NCBI GenBank assembly: GCA_037131735.1 | Contig: JBAXQM010000002.1 | Span: 62,001-126,000, forward strand | DNA: 64,000 nucleotides | Source: CAIUPE01 sp037131735 | GTDB taxonomy: Bacteria > Pseudomonadota > Alphaproteobacteria > Rhizobiales > Beijerinckiaceae | Reading direction: 5' to 3' | Part shown: positions 43,202-50,955 of the stretch, piece after piece | Layout: each line of letters opens with the position of its first letter | Numbering within the stretch: position 1 is the stretch's first letter | The notes under the pieces: model-generated | The model's input: only the letters and a program-made list of their open reading frames with translations | Told to the model about the DNA's origin: nothing | Databases searched by the model: none | Program-made: the position numbers and the translations under genes

Positions 43202-44509
43202 ATGAAAACGCAAATTGTTGTTGTTGGCGGGGGCGCAGGCGGCCTTCATCTCGTTCGCCTCTTAGGAGCGCGGCTCGGGCGCGATGACTATGATGTCATT
43301 CTTGTTGAGCGAAATCATACTCATATTTGGAAGCCCCTTTTGCATGAAGTGGCGACTGGTTCGCTTGATGCCAATCTCGACGAGGTAGGCTATCGCAGTC
43401 ATGGTCATCGTTGGAATTATCGGTTCTTTTATGGATCGCTCGAAAATATTGACCGTGAAGCGCGCGAAGTCATCATTGCACCGATACAAGATGAAGACGG
43501 TTCTGAGCTCATTTCTCGCCATCGCATCCGTTATGATTATCTTGTTCTGGCCTTTGGCGGTATGTCGAATGATTTCGGGATTCAAGGCGTGAAAGATCAT
43601 TGTCTGTTCCTTGATAATCGCGAACAGGCTGACCGTTTTCGTCAAAAACTCTTGAATAATTGCTTACGTGTTTCGCGGAGTCTGGAAGCAGATCCGCAAG
43701 CGGATTCCTTCGTTAAAGTTGCTATCGTTGGCGGCGGGGCGACAGGCGTCGAGCTCGCGGCTGAGCTATTCAATGCAGCTGCTGGACTACGACATTATGG
43801 TCTCGAAGTCTTTGATGAAGAGCGCTTGCAAGTGACATTGGTTGAAGCTGGTCCGCGTATCTTGCCAGCTTTGCCTGAAGCGATTGCATCGTCTGCACGT
43901 CGTGAGCTTGAAGCACTCGGTGTTAGTGTGTTGGCCTCGACTCAAATCGCACGCGTTACTGAAGGAGGACTCGTCACTAAGGACGGGAATGTCATAGAGG
44001 CCGATTTGAAATTATGGGCAGCCGGTGTGAAAGGCACGGATGTGGTCGATCATTTACAGGGCTTTGAGACTACACCAGCGCGGCAGATTAAAGTACGTCC
44101 CACGCTTCAAACGACATTTGATGATCATATTTTTGCGATTGGAGATTGCGCGTTTTTCAAACCGGAGGATGCGGAGCGTCCGATCCCGCCACGCGCACAA
44201 TCTGCTGCCCAAATGGCCATCACCGCTTATCAAAACATCATCGCGATGATCACCAAGAAGCCGTTGAGACCCTTTATCTATCGTGACTATGGCTCACTCG
44301 TCTCTTTAAGCCGCTTTTCGACGGTAGGAAGTTTGATGGGCAATCTCGTTGGGGGCCGCATGGCGGTCGAAGGACGCATTGCGCGCTTCGTTTATCTTAG
44401 CCTCTACCGGAAGCATTTGATTGGTATTCATGGTTTTATCAAAGGTGTGGCGCTCATTCTTGTAGGCCATGTCAATCAGGTTGTACGGCCACGCCTAAAA
44501 CTACATTGA
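43202..44509 (+). CDS. ndh: Type II NADH:quinone oxidoreductase
   Basis: A 435-residue membrane-associated flavoprotein that passes electrons from NADH to quinone without pumping protons. The FAD motif is VVVGGGAGGLHLVRLL and the NADH motif VAIVGGGATGVELAAEL. Between them are HTHIWKPLLHEVATGSLD and YDYLVLAFGGMSNDFGI. FAIGDCAFF and the quinone-side PPRAQSAAQMA follow, and the hydrophobic amphipathic C-terminus (IKGVALILVGHVNQVVRPRL) would bind the membrane. The start at 43202 places the Rossmann fold at the N-terminus. Confidence 0.93.
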   Translation: MKTQIVVVGGGAGGLHLVRLLGARLGRDDYDVILVERNHTHIWKPLLHEVATGSLDANLDEVGYRSHGHRWNYRFFYGSLENIDREAREVIIAPIQDEDGSELISRHRIRYDYLVLAFGGMSNDFGIQGVKDHCLFLDNREQADRFRQKLLNNCLRVSRSLEADPQADSFVKVAIVGGGATGVELAAELFNAAAGLRHYGLEVFDEERLQVTLVEAGPRILPALPEAIASSARRELEALGVSVLASTQIARVTEGGLVTKDGNVIEADLKLWAAGVKGTDVVDHLQGFETTPARQIKVRPTLQTTFDDHIFAIGDCAFFKPEDAERPIPPRAQSAAQMAITAYQNIIAMITKKPLRPFIYRDYGSLVSLSRFSTVGSLMGNLVGGRMAVEGRIARFVYLSLYRKHLIGIHGFIKGVALILVGHVNQVVRPRLKLH

Positions 44510-44694
44510 GTTTGATCATTTGATTGTGATTGGCGCATGGTTTTGCTCAGAACTCCAAAATGAAAGCCATCTTCGTGAAATGGGCTTAAGGCGAAGGTAA
44601 AAGCAAATATACTTTTGGGAAAATCCGGTGCGGAGTTTTGCTTATTCGGGGCACGCCTCTTGATCCGTAACGGGCGAGGCGAGAAGATTGGGCC

Positions 44695-45591
44695 ATGGCC
44701 AAGGTCGGAATATTTCAACATCATCCGCTTTGCTCGCGTCAATGCGCAACGGCGGTGGCGTCAGTCTTAGCACGTGACCATGATATCAGCCTCATTGGGC
44801 TATCCGATATCACACCAGCCGGTCTTGAGGGATTTGATCTTCTGGTCATGCCGGGCGGCGAAGGTGACGCGCAACGCTTCCATTCCCTTTTTGCATTGCG
44901 TCGTGATTTCATATCTTCCTTTGTTCAAAAAGGGGGCGCCTATCTCGGTATCTGCATGGGCGCCTATTGGGGGGGGCGCAATTATTTTGGCCTGCTGCCT
45001 CAGACGGAATGCGTGCAATACATCACCCGTCCACGCGCAGAAATCAGACGCTCTTTTAAAACAACTTTGCGAGTCGAATGGGAGGGCGCGTCTGATTCAA
45101 TGTTCTTTTATGATGGCTGCACCTTTTTAAGCGAAGGTGATTCATTTGACGTTATCGCGCGTTATAGCAATGGCGATCCGATGGCCATTATCAGCAATCG
45201 CGTGGGCTTGATTGGGTGTCATCCTGAAAGCGCGCAGGACTGGTATGATACGCCGTCATTGATGCCGCAGTGGCATCAGGGGCGCCATCACGATCTTTTA
45301 CGCGAATTTGTTGCGCGTCTCATTGATCGCCCACATGAGTCTAAATCCACTGTGATTGATCGACTTAATGCGGCAGATGTGCCGCAAGACCATCTTCTTC
45401 AAGAAGCGGCTGAGGAGATCCGTGCGCTGCGGTCAACGCTCGAGGCTATTAGGGCCGCAACTGATCCTTTTGCACATGGCACATTGCGTCAGGTTAATCA
45501 TCTCGCGCGCGAGGGGCTGAGTGGTCAACCGAATTCGAAGATTCTTGATCGTTCGGCCGTTACGGTCAATGTTAAAGCACGATCAGATTAA
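44695..45591 (+). CDS. BPL_N-type glutamine-amidotransferase-like protein
   Basis: A 298-residue protein whose first 210 residues form a class I amidotransferase-like domain of the biotin-protein-ligase N-terminal group. LLVMPGGEGDAQRF, YLGICMGAYWGGRNYFG (nucleophile Cys) and VGLIGCHPESAQDWYD (His-x-Glu) preserve the catalytic triad. The last 80 residues are helical and polar (LLQEAAEEIRALRSTLEAI) and are an extension not seen in the core domain. No ligase domain follows, so the protein is not a biotin ligase. Function unknown. Confidence 0.78.
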   Translation: MAKVGIFQHHPLCSRQCATAVASVLARDHDISLIGLSDITPAGLEGFDLLVMPGGEGDAQRFHSLFALRRDFISSFVQKGGAYLGICMGAYWGGRNYFGLLPQTECVQYITRPRAEIRRSFKTTLRVEWEGASDSMFFYDGCTFLSEGDSFDVIARYSNGDPMAIISNRVGLIGCHPESAQDWYDTPSLMPQWHQGRHHDLLREFVARLIDRPHESKSTVIDRLNAADVPQDHLLQEAAEEIRALRSTLEAIRAATDPFAHGTLRQVNHLAREGLSGQPNSKILDRSAVTVNVKARSD

Positions 45592-46059
45592 TCACACCTC
45601 TTGTTTCGCGAGATCGATCCATTCGGCGTTCACCAAAGTAGCAAGCCGATGAGGTGCAATTTTAACCGCAGCGTTGGTCGCGCCCGCAGCGGGAATGACA
45701 ATATCAAATCGCTTTAGGCTTTCATCGGCATAAATCTTAAGGGGCTCAGCAAGGCCAAAGGGACAAACCCCACCGACCGGATGGCTCGTGCGCGCTGTAA
45801 TTTCCGCTGCATCAACCATCCGGGGCTTTTCACTAAAGCGGTCTTTGAATTTACGATTATCAAGCCGCGCTGTTCCACTCATCACAATGAGAACAATTTC
45901 ATTTTTGAGCCATACACCGAGTGTTTTGGCGATCTGTTCAGGAAGTGCGTTATGGGCAGCTGCCGCTTCGCTTACGGTGGCCGAACTTGCTTCCGTGACG
46001 ATGATGTCGATATCAGGCGCATAGTGCGAGAAGAAAGCGCGAACAGAGTCGAGGCTCAT
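45592..46059 (-). CDS. YbaK/EbsC-family aminoacyl-tRNA deacylase
   Basis: A 155-residue trans-editing domain. SSATVSEAAAAHNALPEQIAKTLGVW holds the conserved Lys of the YbaK active site; VLIVMSGTARLDNRKFKDRF, SHPVGGVCPFGL and the ending RLATLVNAEWIDL complete the fold. It removes wrongly charged amino acids from tRNA, such as Cys or Ala on tRNA-Pro. Its stop codon is adjacent to that of the amidotransferase-like gene, in tail-to-tail order. Confidence 0.87.
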   Translation of the reverse strand: MSLDSVRAFFSHYAPDIDIIVTEASSATVSEAAAAHNALPEQIAKTLGVWLKNEIVLIVMSGTARLDNRKFKDRFSEKPRMVDAAEITARTSHPVGGVCPFGLAEPLKIYADESLKRFDIVIPAAGATNAAVKIAPHRLATLVNAEWIDLAKQEV

Positions 46060-46089
46060 CGTCAGATACTCCGCACGAGAAGGGCGCGC

Positions 46090-46584
46090 TTATCGCACAT
46101 TGAGCGCCATTTTTTTTCGCATATAGGCTTCGATTTTTTCATAGTCATCGCGGGGGCCTTCATATTTTGGATCATAAATATGTCCGACACGAAGCCCCTT
46201 GGGTTCTTCCCACATGGCGATTGCAAGAATGTCGTTCGTCGTGGCGTTCATCAGGATCACTTGACGGTGGCGCTTCTCTGTTTCGCTCGGTTCTGCTGAT
46301 TGCAATAGTTGCGAGACTTCAATTTGCACCAAACACGTATCCTTATCGAGATTATAATTGCTCATGGATTGGACGGTGTTGTTTTCTAGCTTGCGTGTAT
46401 TCGCAATCTTTTCCGCTAAGCGGCTACATTGCTGACGCGCCTTTTTCAAAGCGTCAGGATTTTGCGCTATGCTTGTTCCTTGATGTGCAAACAAGAAGCA
46501 GCTCAAGATCAACGCAAAGCGTGCGACGCCTTTTATGCTCAAAGATAGGTGCTTAGTGCCAAAGCGAGAGAGCAGGATCATCAT
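46090..46584 (-). CDS. Secreted hypothetical protein
   Basis: A 164-residue protein with a long N-region and signal peptide (FALILSCFLFAHQGTSIAQ, cut near residue 40). The mature part has QQCSRLAEKIANTR, NLDKDTCLVQIEVS and RHRQVILMNATTNDILAIAMWEEPKG. Two cysteines could form a disulfide. The ATG at 46584 is preferred to the TTG at 46590. No family recognised; it is probably periplasmic. Confidence 0.6.
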   Translation of the reverse strand: MMILLSRFGTKHLSLSIKGVARFALILSCFLFAHQGTSIAQNPDALKKARQQCSRLAEKIANTRKLENNTVQSMSNYNLDKDTCLVQIEVSQLLQSAEPSETEKRHRQVILMNATTNDILAIAMWEEPKGLRVGHIYDPKYEGPRDDYEKIEAYMRKKMALNVR

Positions 46585-46634
46585 ACGCAACAGGTCCCGA
46601 TGTGATTAAGGGTAAAGCACCATTCAAATGATTT

Positions 46635-46664
46635 AAAAAAAGCCCCGCAATGTGCGGGGCTTTT
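46635..46664 (-). terminator. Intrinsic terminator after the glycine-zipper gene
   Basis: GCCCCGCA / TGCGGGGC form an 8-bp stem with a 3-nt loop, flanked by seven A (minus-strand T-run) on one side and four T on the other. It ends the leftward gene at 46707-47048. Confidence 0.9.
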
Positions 46665-46706
46665 ATCATTTTAAGCCCGATTGAGGTCGAGCATAAATCC
46701 AACAAA

Positions 46707-47048
46707 TTACTTCGCGTGGCCGATAGCAGCACCGCCGAGGCCGCCCACACCTGCGCCGATGAGCGCGGCGTTCTGGATGCTTTGCGCAACAGTCGATGCG
46801 CCAGCAACGGTTGTATAAACTGAGCCGACGACAGCGCCGAGTGCCGCGCCGAACACAACGCCACCAACAACGCGTTCGGTCATTGTGCAACGGGCGGGAA
46901 CAACGAGAAGGCCGCAGACGAGGAAGCCATCGGTCGCTTCGTTAGCTACAGGAGCCGGAGCAGCCTTTGCCGGGGCCTTTGACTTCGCTTCGGCAGGAAC
47001 GGCAGCGAGCGCGAGGAGAGCAGCGGCTGTGATCAAAATCTTTTTCAT
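46707..47048 (-). CDS. Secreted glycine-zipper protein
   Basis: A 113-residue protein with a signal peptide (ILITAAALLALAAVPAEA) and an Ala/Pro/Lys linker. Its C-terminal half (VVGGVVFGAALGAVVGSVYTT, AALIGAGVGGLGGAAIG) has the Gly-x-x-x-Gly periodicity of glycine-zipper membrane segments. Two cysteines (LVCGLLVVPARC) precede them. The protein could insert in the outer membrane or the periplasmic face. No precise family; the gene is monocistronic with its own terminator. Confidence 0.7.
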   Translation of the reverse strand: MKKILITAAALLALAAVPAEAKSKAPAKAAPAPVANEATDGFLVCGLLVVPARCTMTERVVGGVVFGAALGAVVGSVYTTVAGASTVAQSIQNAALIGAGVGGLGGAAIGHAK

Positions 47049-47225
47049 GATGGGCCTCTTTTTCTAAGGGTTGGGACAAGTGAATTCTAATCCGCGAACG
47101 GATCTATGGCCGGGGCTTTACCAAACTTGGCTGGCCGCGTCCAACGTGTTTTGCCAAGTATATTTAACGGCTCGCCCTTCCGATTTTGTAGGGGCGCATC
47201 GTAGGTCAGGGCTGGAACGACGAGA

Positions 47226-47690
47226 TTAAAGACGGTCTACGAGATTTTTCCGCATATGGATGACGGTACGGTCGGTCAGAGTTTCGTGCCGTGTGATGAC
47301 AAAGTCGTGACGAAGATACCAATCAATCCGTTCAGGGAGACGGCTATTCGTTACCAATGTGACCGCTTTTCGCCCGAGGGTGCGGGCCCGTTCCTCAACA
47401 AATTGTAAGAGGCGGTTGCCCAAGCCACGTCCGCGTTGTTCGGGGGATGTCGCGATGCTCCACAGAAAGAGCGCGTCGCCCGGCGGTTCATGGGTCGGAT
47501 CAAGAATGACTAAGCCCTCGGGCGCCTCTCTCGGCCCTTCGAGCCAGAATTCCATATAGGCAAAAAGGCTCGTGTAATCGACACTCAAGGGTAAGGGTTC
47601 AACGCCTTTGATGGCGCGGTTTTCGTTATAAGCCAGCTCTTGAAATGCCAAAATTGGCTCAATATCGGCAATGGTCGCGCGGATCGGCAT
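47226..47690 (-). CDS. GNAT acetyltransferase
   Basis: A 154-residue acetyltransferase. ALFLWSIATSPEQRGRGLGNRLLQFVEERARTLG carries the acetyl-CoA loop (RGRGLG). VTLVTNSRLPERIDWYLRHDF and the HETLTDRTVIHMRK ending complete the fold. The start is set at 47690: CGGAGG lies directly against an upstream ATG at 47699, but 9 bp ahead of this one. It follows azlD by two bases on the same strand, so it is in the azlCD operon. Substrate unknown. Confidence 0.85.
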   Translation of the reverse strand: MPIRATIADIEPILAFQELAYNENRAIKGVEPLPLSVDYTSLFAYMEFWLEGPREAPEGLVILDPTHEPPGDALFLWSIATSPEQRGRGLGNRLLQFVEERARTLGRKAVTLVTNSRLPERIDWYLRHDFVITRHETLTDRTVIHMRKNLVDRL

Positions 47691-47692
47691 AA

Positions 47693-47998
47693 TCACCATC
47701 CTCCGAAAAAATGACGCCCCACCAAAACGGTGCCAACACCGACAGCAATGGCGCCGAGTGCGGGAAGGCGCCGTGCCGCAATAATGGTCGCAACCGAAGC
47801 GATCAGCTCAGCTGGGCCACTGACGATTGTTGGCGCGACGACGGCGGTGAGAACCGCCGCAGGGACAGCATCAAGCGCCTGACGAAGACGGCCTTCTTGA
47901 GGGAGATAGGGGCCAATGATGAATCCCGAAAGACGCGTCGCATAGGTGGCGAGAGCCATAGCGAGAATGGCGAGGAAGGTTGCGGGATCGATGGTCAT
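47693..47998 (-). CDS. azlD: Branched-chain amino acid exporter, small subunit AzlD
   Basis: A 101-residue, four-span protein. FLAILAMALATYATRLSGFIIG and LRQALDAVPAAVLTAVVAPTIV are the AzlD blocks. Its ATG overlaps the azlC stop by four bases. AzlC and AzlD together form an exporter for branched-chain amino acids and azaleucine. Confidence 0.9.
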   Translation of the reverse strand: MTIDPATFLAILAMALATYATRLSGFIIGPYLPQEGRLRQALDAVPAAVLTAVVAPTIVSGPAELIASVATIIAARRLPALGAIAVGVGTVLVGRHFFGGW

Positions 47999-48696
47999 GG
48001 CGTGTTTTTCTTTTCAGGCGGAAGGAGTGCCGCCGCGCTAATTCCCGCTAGGCCACCCGCAACGATAAAGCCCATTCCGCCGTAAAAAGATTTAAAGAGA
48101 AGCGATGCGAAGAGGCTTGCGAGAATGATCGGGATGGCCCGCCATGTTTTCGCAAAGCCAGTAACAAGGCTGATGAAAAGAGCGGCAAAAACAAAATCAA
48201 ACCCAATAGTTTCAGGGGCGGGCAGGGCTTCACCCATAAATGTTCCCGCAACAGTTGCCGCGAGCCAGATCAGGTAGAACCCAACCGCCGTTCCAAAATA
48301 AAAGCCCGGTGTGAGGGGATGATCGGCCGCTCGTTTCTCGCTCAAAGCCCAGATTTCGTCAGCAAGAAGAAAAGCCACAAGCGCCTTTTGAGATGATCGG
48401 AAGGCCTTAAGCTTGGGCGAAAGCGATGCCGACATCAGGACATGACGCAGATTGATCAGGAATGCCGCCAGCGCAAAAGCGGCCCAAGGTGCGGGGTTGG
48501 TCCAAATGCTCACGGTCAAAAATTGTGCTGAGCCCGCAAACACAATCATACTCATTAACCCGATCTCTGCGGGCGTGAGGCCCTTGCGGATGGCCTCGCT
48601 CCCCAAAAGCAGCCCGAACGGAACGACCGCCAGAGCAATCGGCAACATATTGATGAATCCGGAACGGACGTCGCGGGCGACGGAAGAGATCGACAT
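47995..48696 (-). CDS. azlC: Branched-chain amino acid exporter, large subunit AzlC
   Basis: A 233-residue AzlC-family permease with several hydrophobic segments. LPIALAVVPFGLLLGSEAIRKGLTPAE, FAGSAQFLTVSIW, LINLRHVLMSASLSPKL and LLADEIWALSEKRA are typical. It exports branched-chain amino acids with AzlD, to which it is coupled. A GNAT follows, giving a three-gene operon. Confidence 0.92.
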   Translation of the reverse strand: MSISSVARDVRSGFINMLPIALAVVPFGLLLGSEAIRKGLTPAEIGLMSMIVFAGSAQFLTVSIWTNPAPWAAFALAAFLINLRHVLMSASLSPKLKAFRSSQKALVAFLLADEIWALSEKRAADHPLTPGFYFGTAVGFYLIWLAATVAGTFMGEALPAPETIGFDFVFAALFISLVTGFAKTWRAIPIILASLFASLLFKSFYGGMGFIVAGGLAGISAAALLPPEKKNTP

Positions 48697-48760
48697 CCAA
48701 GCCTCGAGGTTAACCTAGGAACGCCGACCTAGAGGGCGGTGATCAAGCTTGTCAATCGGA

Positions 48761-48991
48761 TCAGGCTGACTTGCGGCGGGGTGTGCGGGGCGCCTTTTTG
48801 CCCATTGAAAGAGCAAAATCCGTCTCTTCATTCGTCAGGCGAACAGGTTGGGGGGTATTATTTTGCCGCGCGCGGGCCTGATCGCTTTGCCGAAGGCGGG
48901 CGGCCTCGGCGGCATAATCAGCGACAAGCTGCCGGAGGCGGGTGATTTCACCCTCCAACTTTTCGATCCGTGCTGCGTCGTCGTCGGCCAT
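48761..48991 (-). CDS. Small coiled-coil protein
   Basis: A 76-residue protein. Residues 4-38 are a heptad-bearing coiled coil (ARIEKLEGEITRLRQLVADYA); the rest is polar and ends with a basic tail (KKAPRTPRRKSA). The start at 48991 gives the typical MADDDAARIEKLE N-terminus. No family assigned; it is probably a cytosolic oligomer. Confidence 0.6.
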   Translation of the reverse strand: MADDDAARIEKLEGEITRLRQLVADYAAEAARLRQSDQARARQNNTPQPVRLTNEETDFALSMGKKAPRTPRRKSA

Positions 48992-49163
48992 GGCCTCTAG
49001 ACCCCGTTTCCGATGTGGTCATCAGGGATTTACCAGTCGAACCGTTACAGAATGATTGCTGATTTTGGCAATAATTTGAAAAGCCTAAGGCAGCTTGCCA
49101 CGAAATTGACAAAATTCAGACTGCCCGCGATAGTGCCGCCGCGTTTTTTGGTGGAGTAGAGTA

Positions 49164-50204
49164 ATGCGTAGCGGCCCGATGCTTTTTCTTGAGCGGATGT
49201 TCACGGATGTTACATTCCCGTGGTACCGCCATTTTCAGAACTTCATTGCGTTTTTCATCTTCACGTCATGTATCGGGATTGCGGTTGAAACGCTCTCCGA
49301 TGTTGCTGAACATCACCAGCAAATCATGAAGACGGTCGAGAATATAACGCTTGGTGTGTTTATTCTCGAATATGTTGGTAACGTATACTTCGCAAAAAGG
49401 AAATTGAAATTCATTTTCAGTTTCTGGGGCCTCGTCGATCTTCTGTCGATCTTGCCATCATTGCTCTTGCTTCTCGATACGCAGGCCTTGCGCGGAACGC
49501 GTGTTCTCCGGGTGATGCGCGTGTTGCGAGTGATGCGAGTTTTGAAACTCGCGCGGCAAGCTTTGGAAATGTTGGGCACGCAGATTTCTAAAAATCGCAA
49601 TCCTCTACTGATTAATCTCAATATCTATCTCATCACGCTCTTTGCGGTGATGATGATGTCTTCGAGCTTGATGTATTATGCGGAAGGTGAGCTCTATGCC
49701 CCGCATTCCTTGATTGCAGGACAAGCCGCGCTTGATGCGACATTGGCGGCGGGCGCTGAGCCTCAAACCTTCATGCCTCATGATCCGATTAGCGGAAATC
49801 CGATCCCTGAAGACAAGCGTTTCTTCACATCGATTCCTACGGCGATGTGGTGGTGCGTTGTGACGCTGACGACAACCGGCTATGGCGACATGTATCCTGT
49901 AACAGTGTTAGGGCGCATTGTTGCTGCCTTCACAATGTTTGCCGGATTGATCTTGTTCTCGATTTTGATGAACATTGTTGGAAAGACAATCATGATCTTG
50001 TTGTTTGGCGAAACGCTCGACAATCAGGAAAGTCAGGACGCGTCTGTTGATCAGAAATTGGGAGCGCAAGCGCGTGATAATCCGCGCGCAACCGCGATCG
50101 TTCTTTTAGAAAAGGATCAGGTTCTTACAGCCGCGGAAGCTGCGGCCGTTGCGCGCCGATCAGCGCGTGAAATTCGTGAAGCGCTCCTGCCGCTAACACG
50201 ATAA
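49164..50204 (+). CDS. Voltage-gated potassium channel-like ion transporter
   Basis: A 346-residue channel with S1-S6. S4 is the repeat RGTRVLRVMRVLRVMRVLK near residues 109-127, and the selectivity filter is TTTGYGDMYP near residue 240, typical of K+. Between S5 and the pore helix there is an unusually long turret of about 50 residues (GELYAPHSLIAGQ...GNPIPEDKRFF). The cytoplasmic tail after S6 is short and polar, with no cyclic-nucleotide domain. GGAG lies before the ATG. It is probably a voltage-sensing K+ channel, with the gating stimulus unknown. Confidence 0.88.
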   Translation: MRSGPMLFLERMFTDVTFPWYRHFQNFIAFFIFTSCIGIAVETLSDVAEHHQQIMKTVENITLGVFILEYVGNVYFAKRKLKFIFSFWGLVDLLSILPSLLLLLDTQALRGTRVLRVMRVLRVMRVLKLARQALEMLGTQISKNRNPLLINLNIYLITLFAVMMMSSSLMYYAEGELYAPHSLIAGQAALDATLAAGAEPQTFMPHDPISGNPIPEDKRFFTSIPTAMWWCVVTLTTTGYGDMYPVTVLGRIVAAFTMFAGLILFSILMNIVGKTIMILLFGETLDNQESQDASVDQKLGAQARDNPRATAIVLLEKDQVLTAAEAAAVARRSAREIREALLPLTR

Positions 50205-50231
50205 ATCCAATATCGCATTAAAGACTAAGTC

Positions 50232-50265
50232 CCTTCCGGCACTTGTTGTCGGAGGGGATTTTTAA
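50232..50265 (+). terminator. Probable intrinsic terminator after the channel gene
   Basis: CCTTCCGGCA and TGTCGGAGG form an imperfect stem with a 5-nt loop; a short GGGA and a T-run follow. It lies 30 bp after the channel stop codon. Confidence 0.55.
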
Positions 50266-50299
50266 TTTAGGGTCAGTAATCTTTGGATATAGATCCGCT

Positions 50300-50599
50300 T
50301 TAGGCCGTCACCGGCCTGATGAGGATGACATTGGCTTCGCGCCGCCTAAGCGCCACGCTCATATCATCCACGCGCACGGCAATCGGATCTTTCCCGATAA
50401 ATCCTTCATGCAGGATTTCGACTTCTGCGCCCTCAACAAAGCCGATCTCTAGAAGGCGACGCTCGAGCTCTGCGTCAAAAACATCGTCAGCTTGCGTGTC
50501 CGATTGGTCGATGCGCCCAACCGCTGCGACAATCCCTTTTAGCCCTTTATGGCCGCTGCCCAGCGGGATGATCTGCGGATCTTTTCGAGCGTCGGACAT
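50300..50599 (-). CDS. feoA: FeoA-domain protein
   Basis: A 99-residue SH3-like protein. LIRPVTA ends the protein, and GHKGLKGIVAAVGRIDQSD, LERRLLEIGFVEGAEVEILHEGFIGKDPIAVRVDDMSVALRRREANVI show the FeoA pattern, with the N-terminal portion longer than usual. FeoA helps FeoB take up Fe2+. No feoB gene lies in the window on either side, and the 300-bp gene stands alone between two unrelated genes. Confidence 0.82.
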   Translation of the reverse strand: MSDARKDPQIIPLGSGHKGLKGIVAAVGRIDQSDTQADDVFDAELERRLLEIGFVEGAEVEILHEGFIGKDPIAVRVDDMSVALRRREANVILIRPVTA

Positions 50600-50955
50600 A
50601 GGGACCTAAGACAAAAACGGCGAATGGCTAATTTGAAATTGACCTATCGACCTTAGCGCTGGCCTGTCAACGAACACGTATTGAATTTGGAATGTTTCAA
50701 ACCTTTGACTGCCCTCGAAGCGCAGGACGCTCTTTCTAAGCCAATTCCTAAGTGCCAGGCCATTCCGTGCGCGGTTGCCGACTTCGTCAAATTTAGTCAT
50801 TTCATCAAGGAATCATCACCAAATAGGCGGTATTTTGGCCGTTTTCGAGAGAAATATCGAAAATCGAGCTGATGTCTTAGCTGGCACCAGAATTGCTAAT
50901 TCAAGTCCGGATATCCATGTCCGGCGACGGCCGGGCGAATTCGTGAAGGCTGGCA
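50600..50955. other. Gene-free stretch before the repeat protein
   Basis: These 356 bp separate feoA from the 701-residue gene. Short frames on both strands show no family features. GTCCGGATATCC and ATGTCCGG near 50914-50935 form a loose inverted repeat. A promoter for the downstream gene must be here; it is not obvious. Confidence 0.35.
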
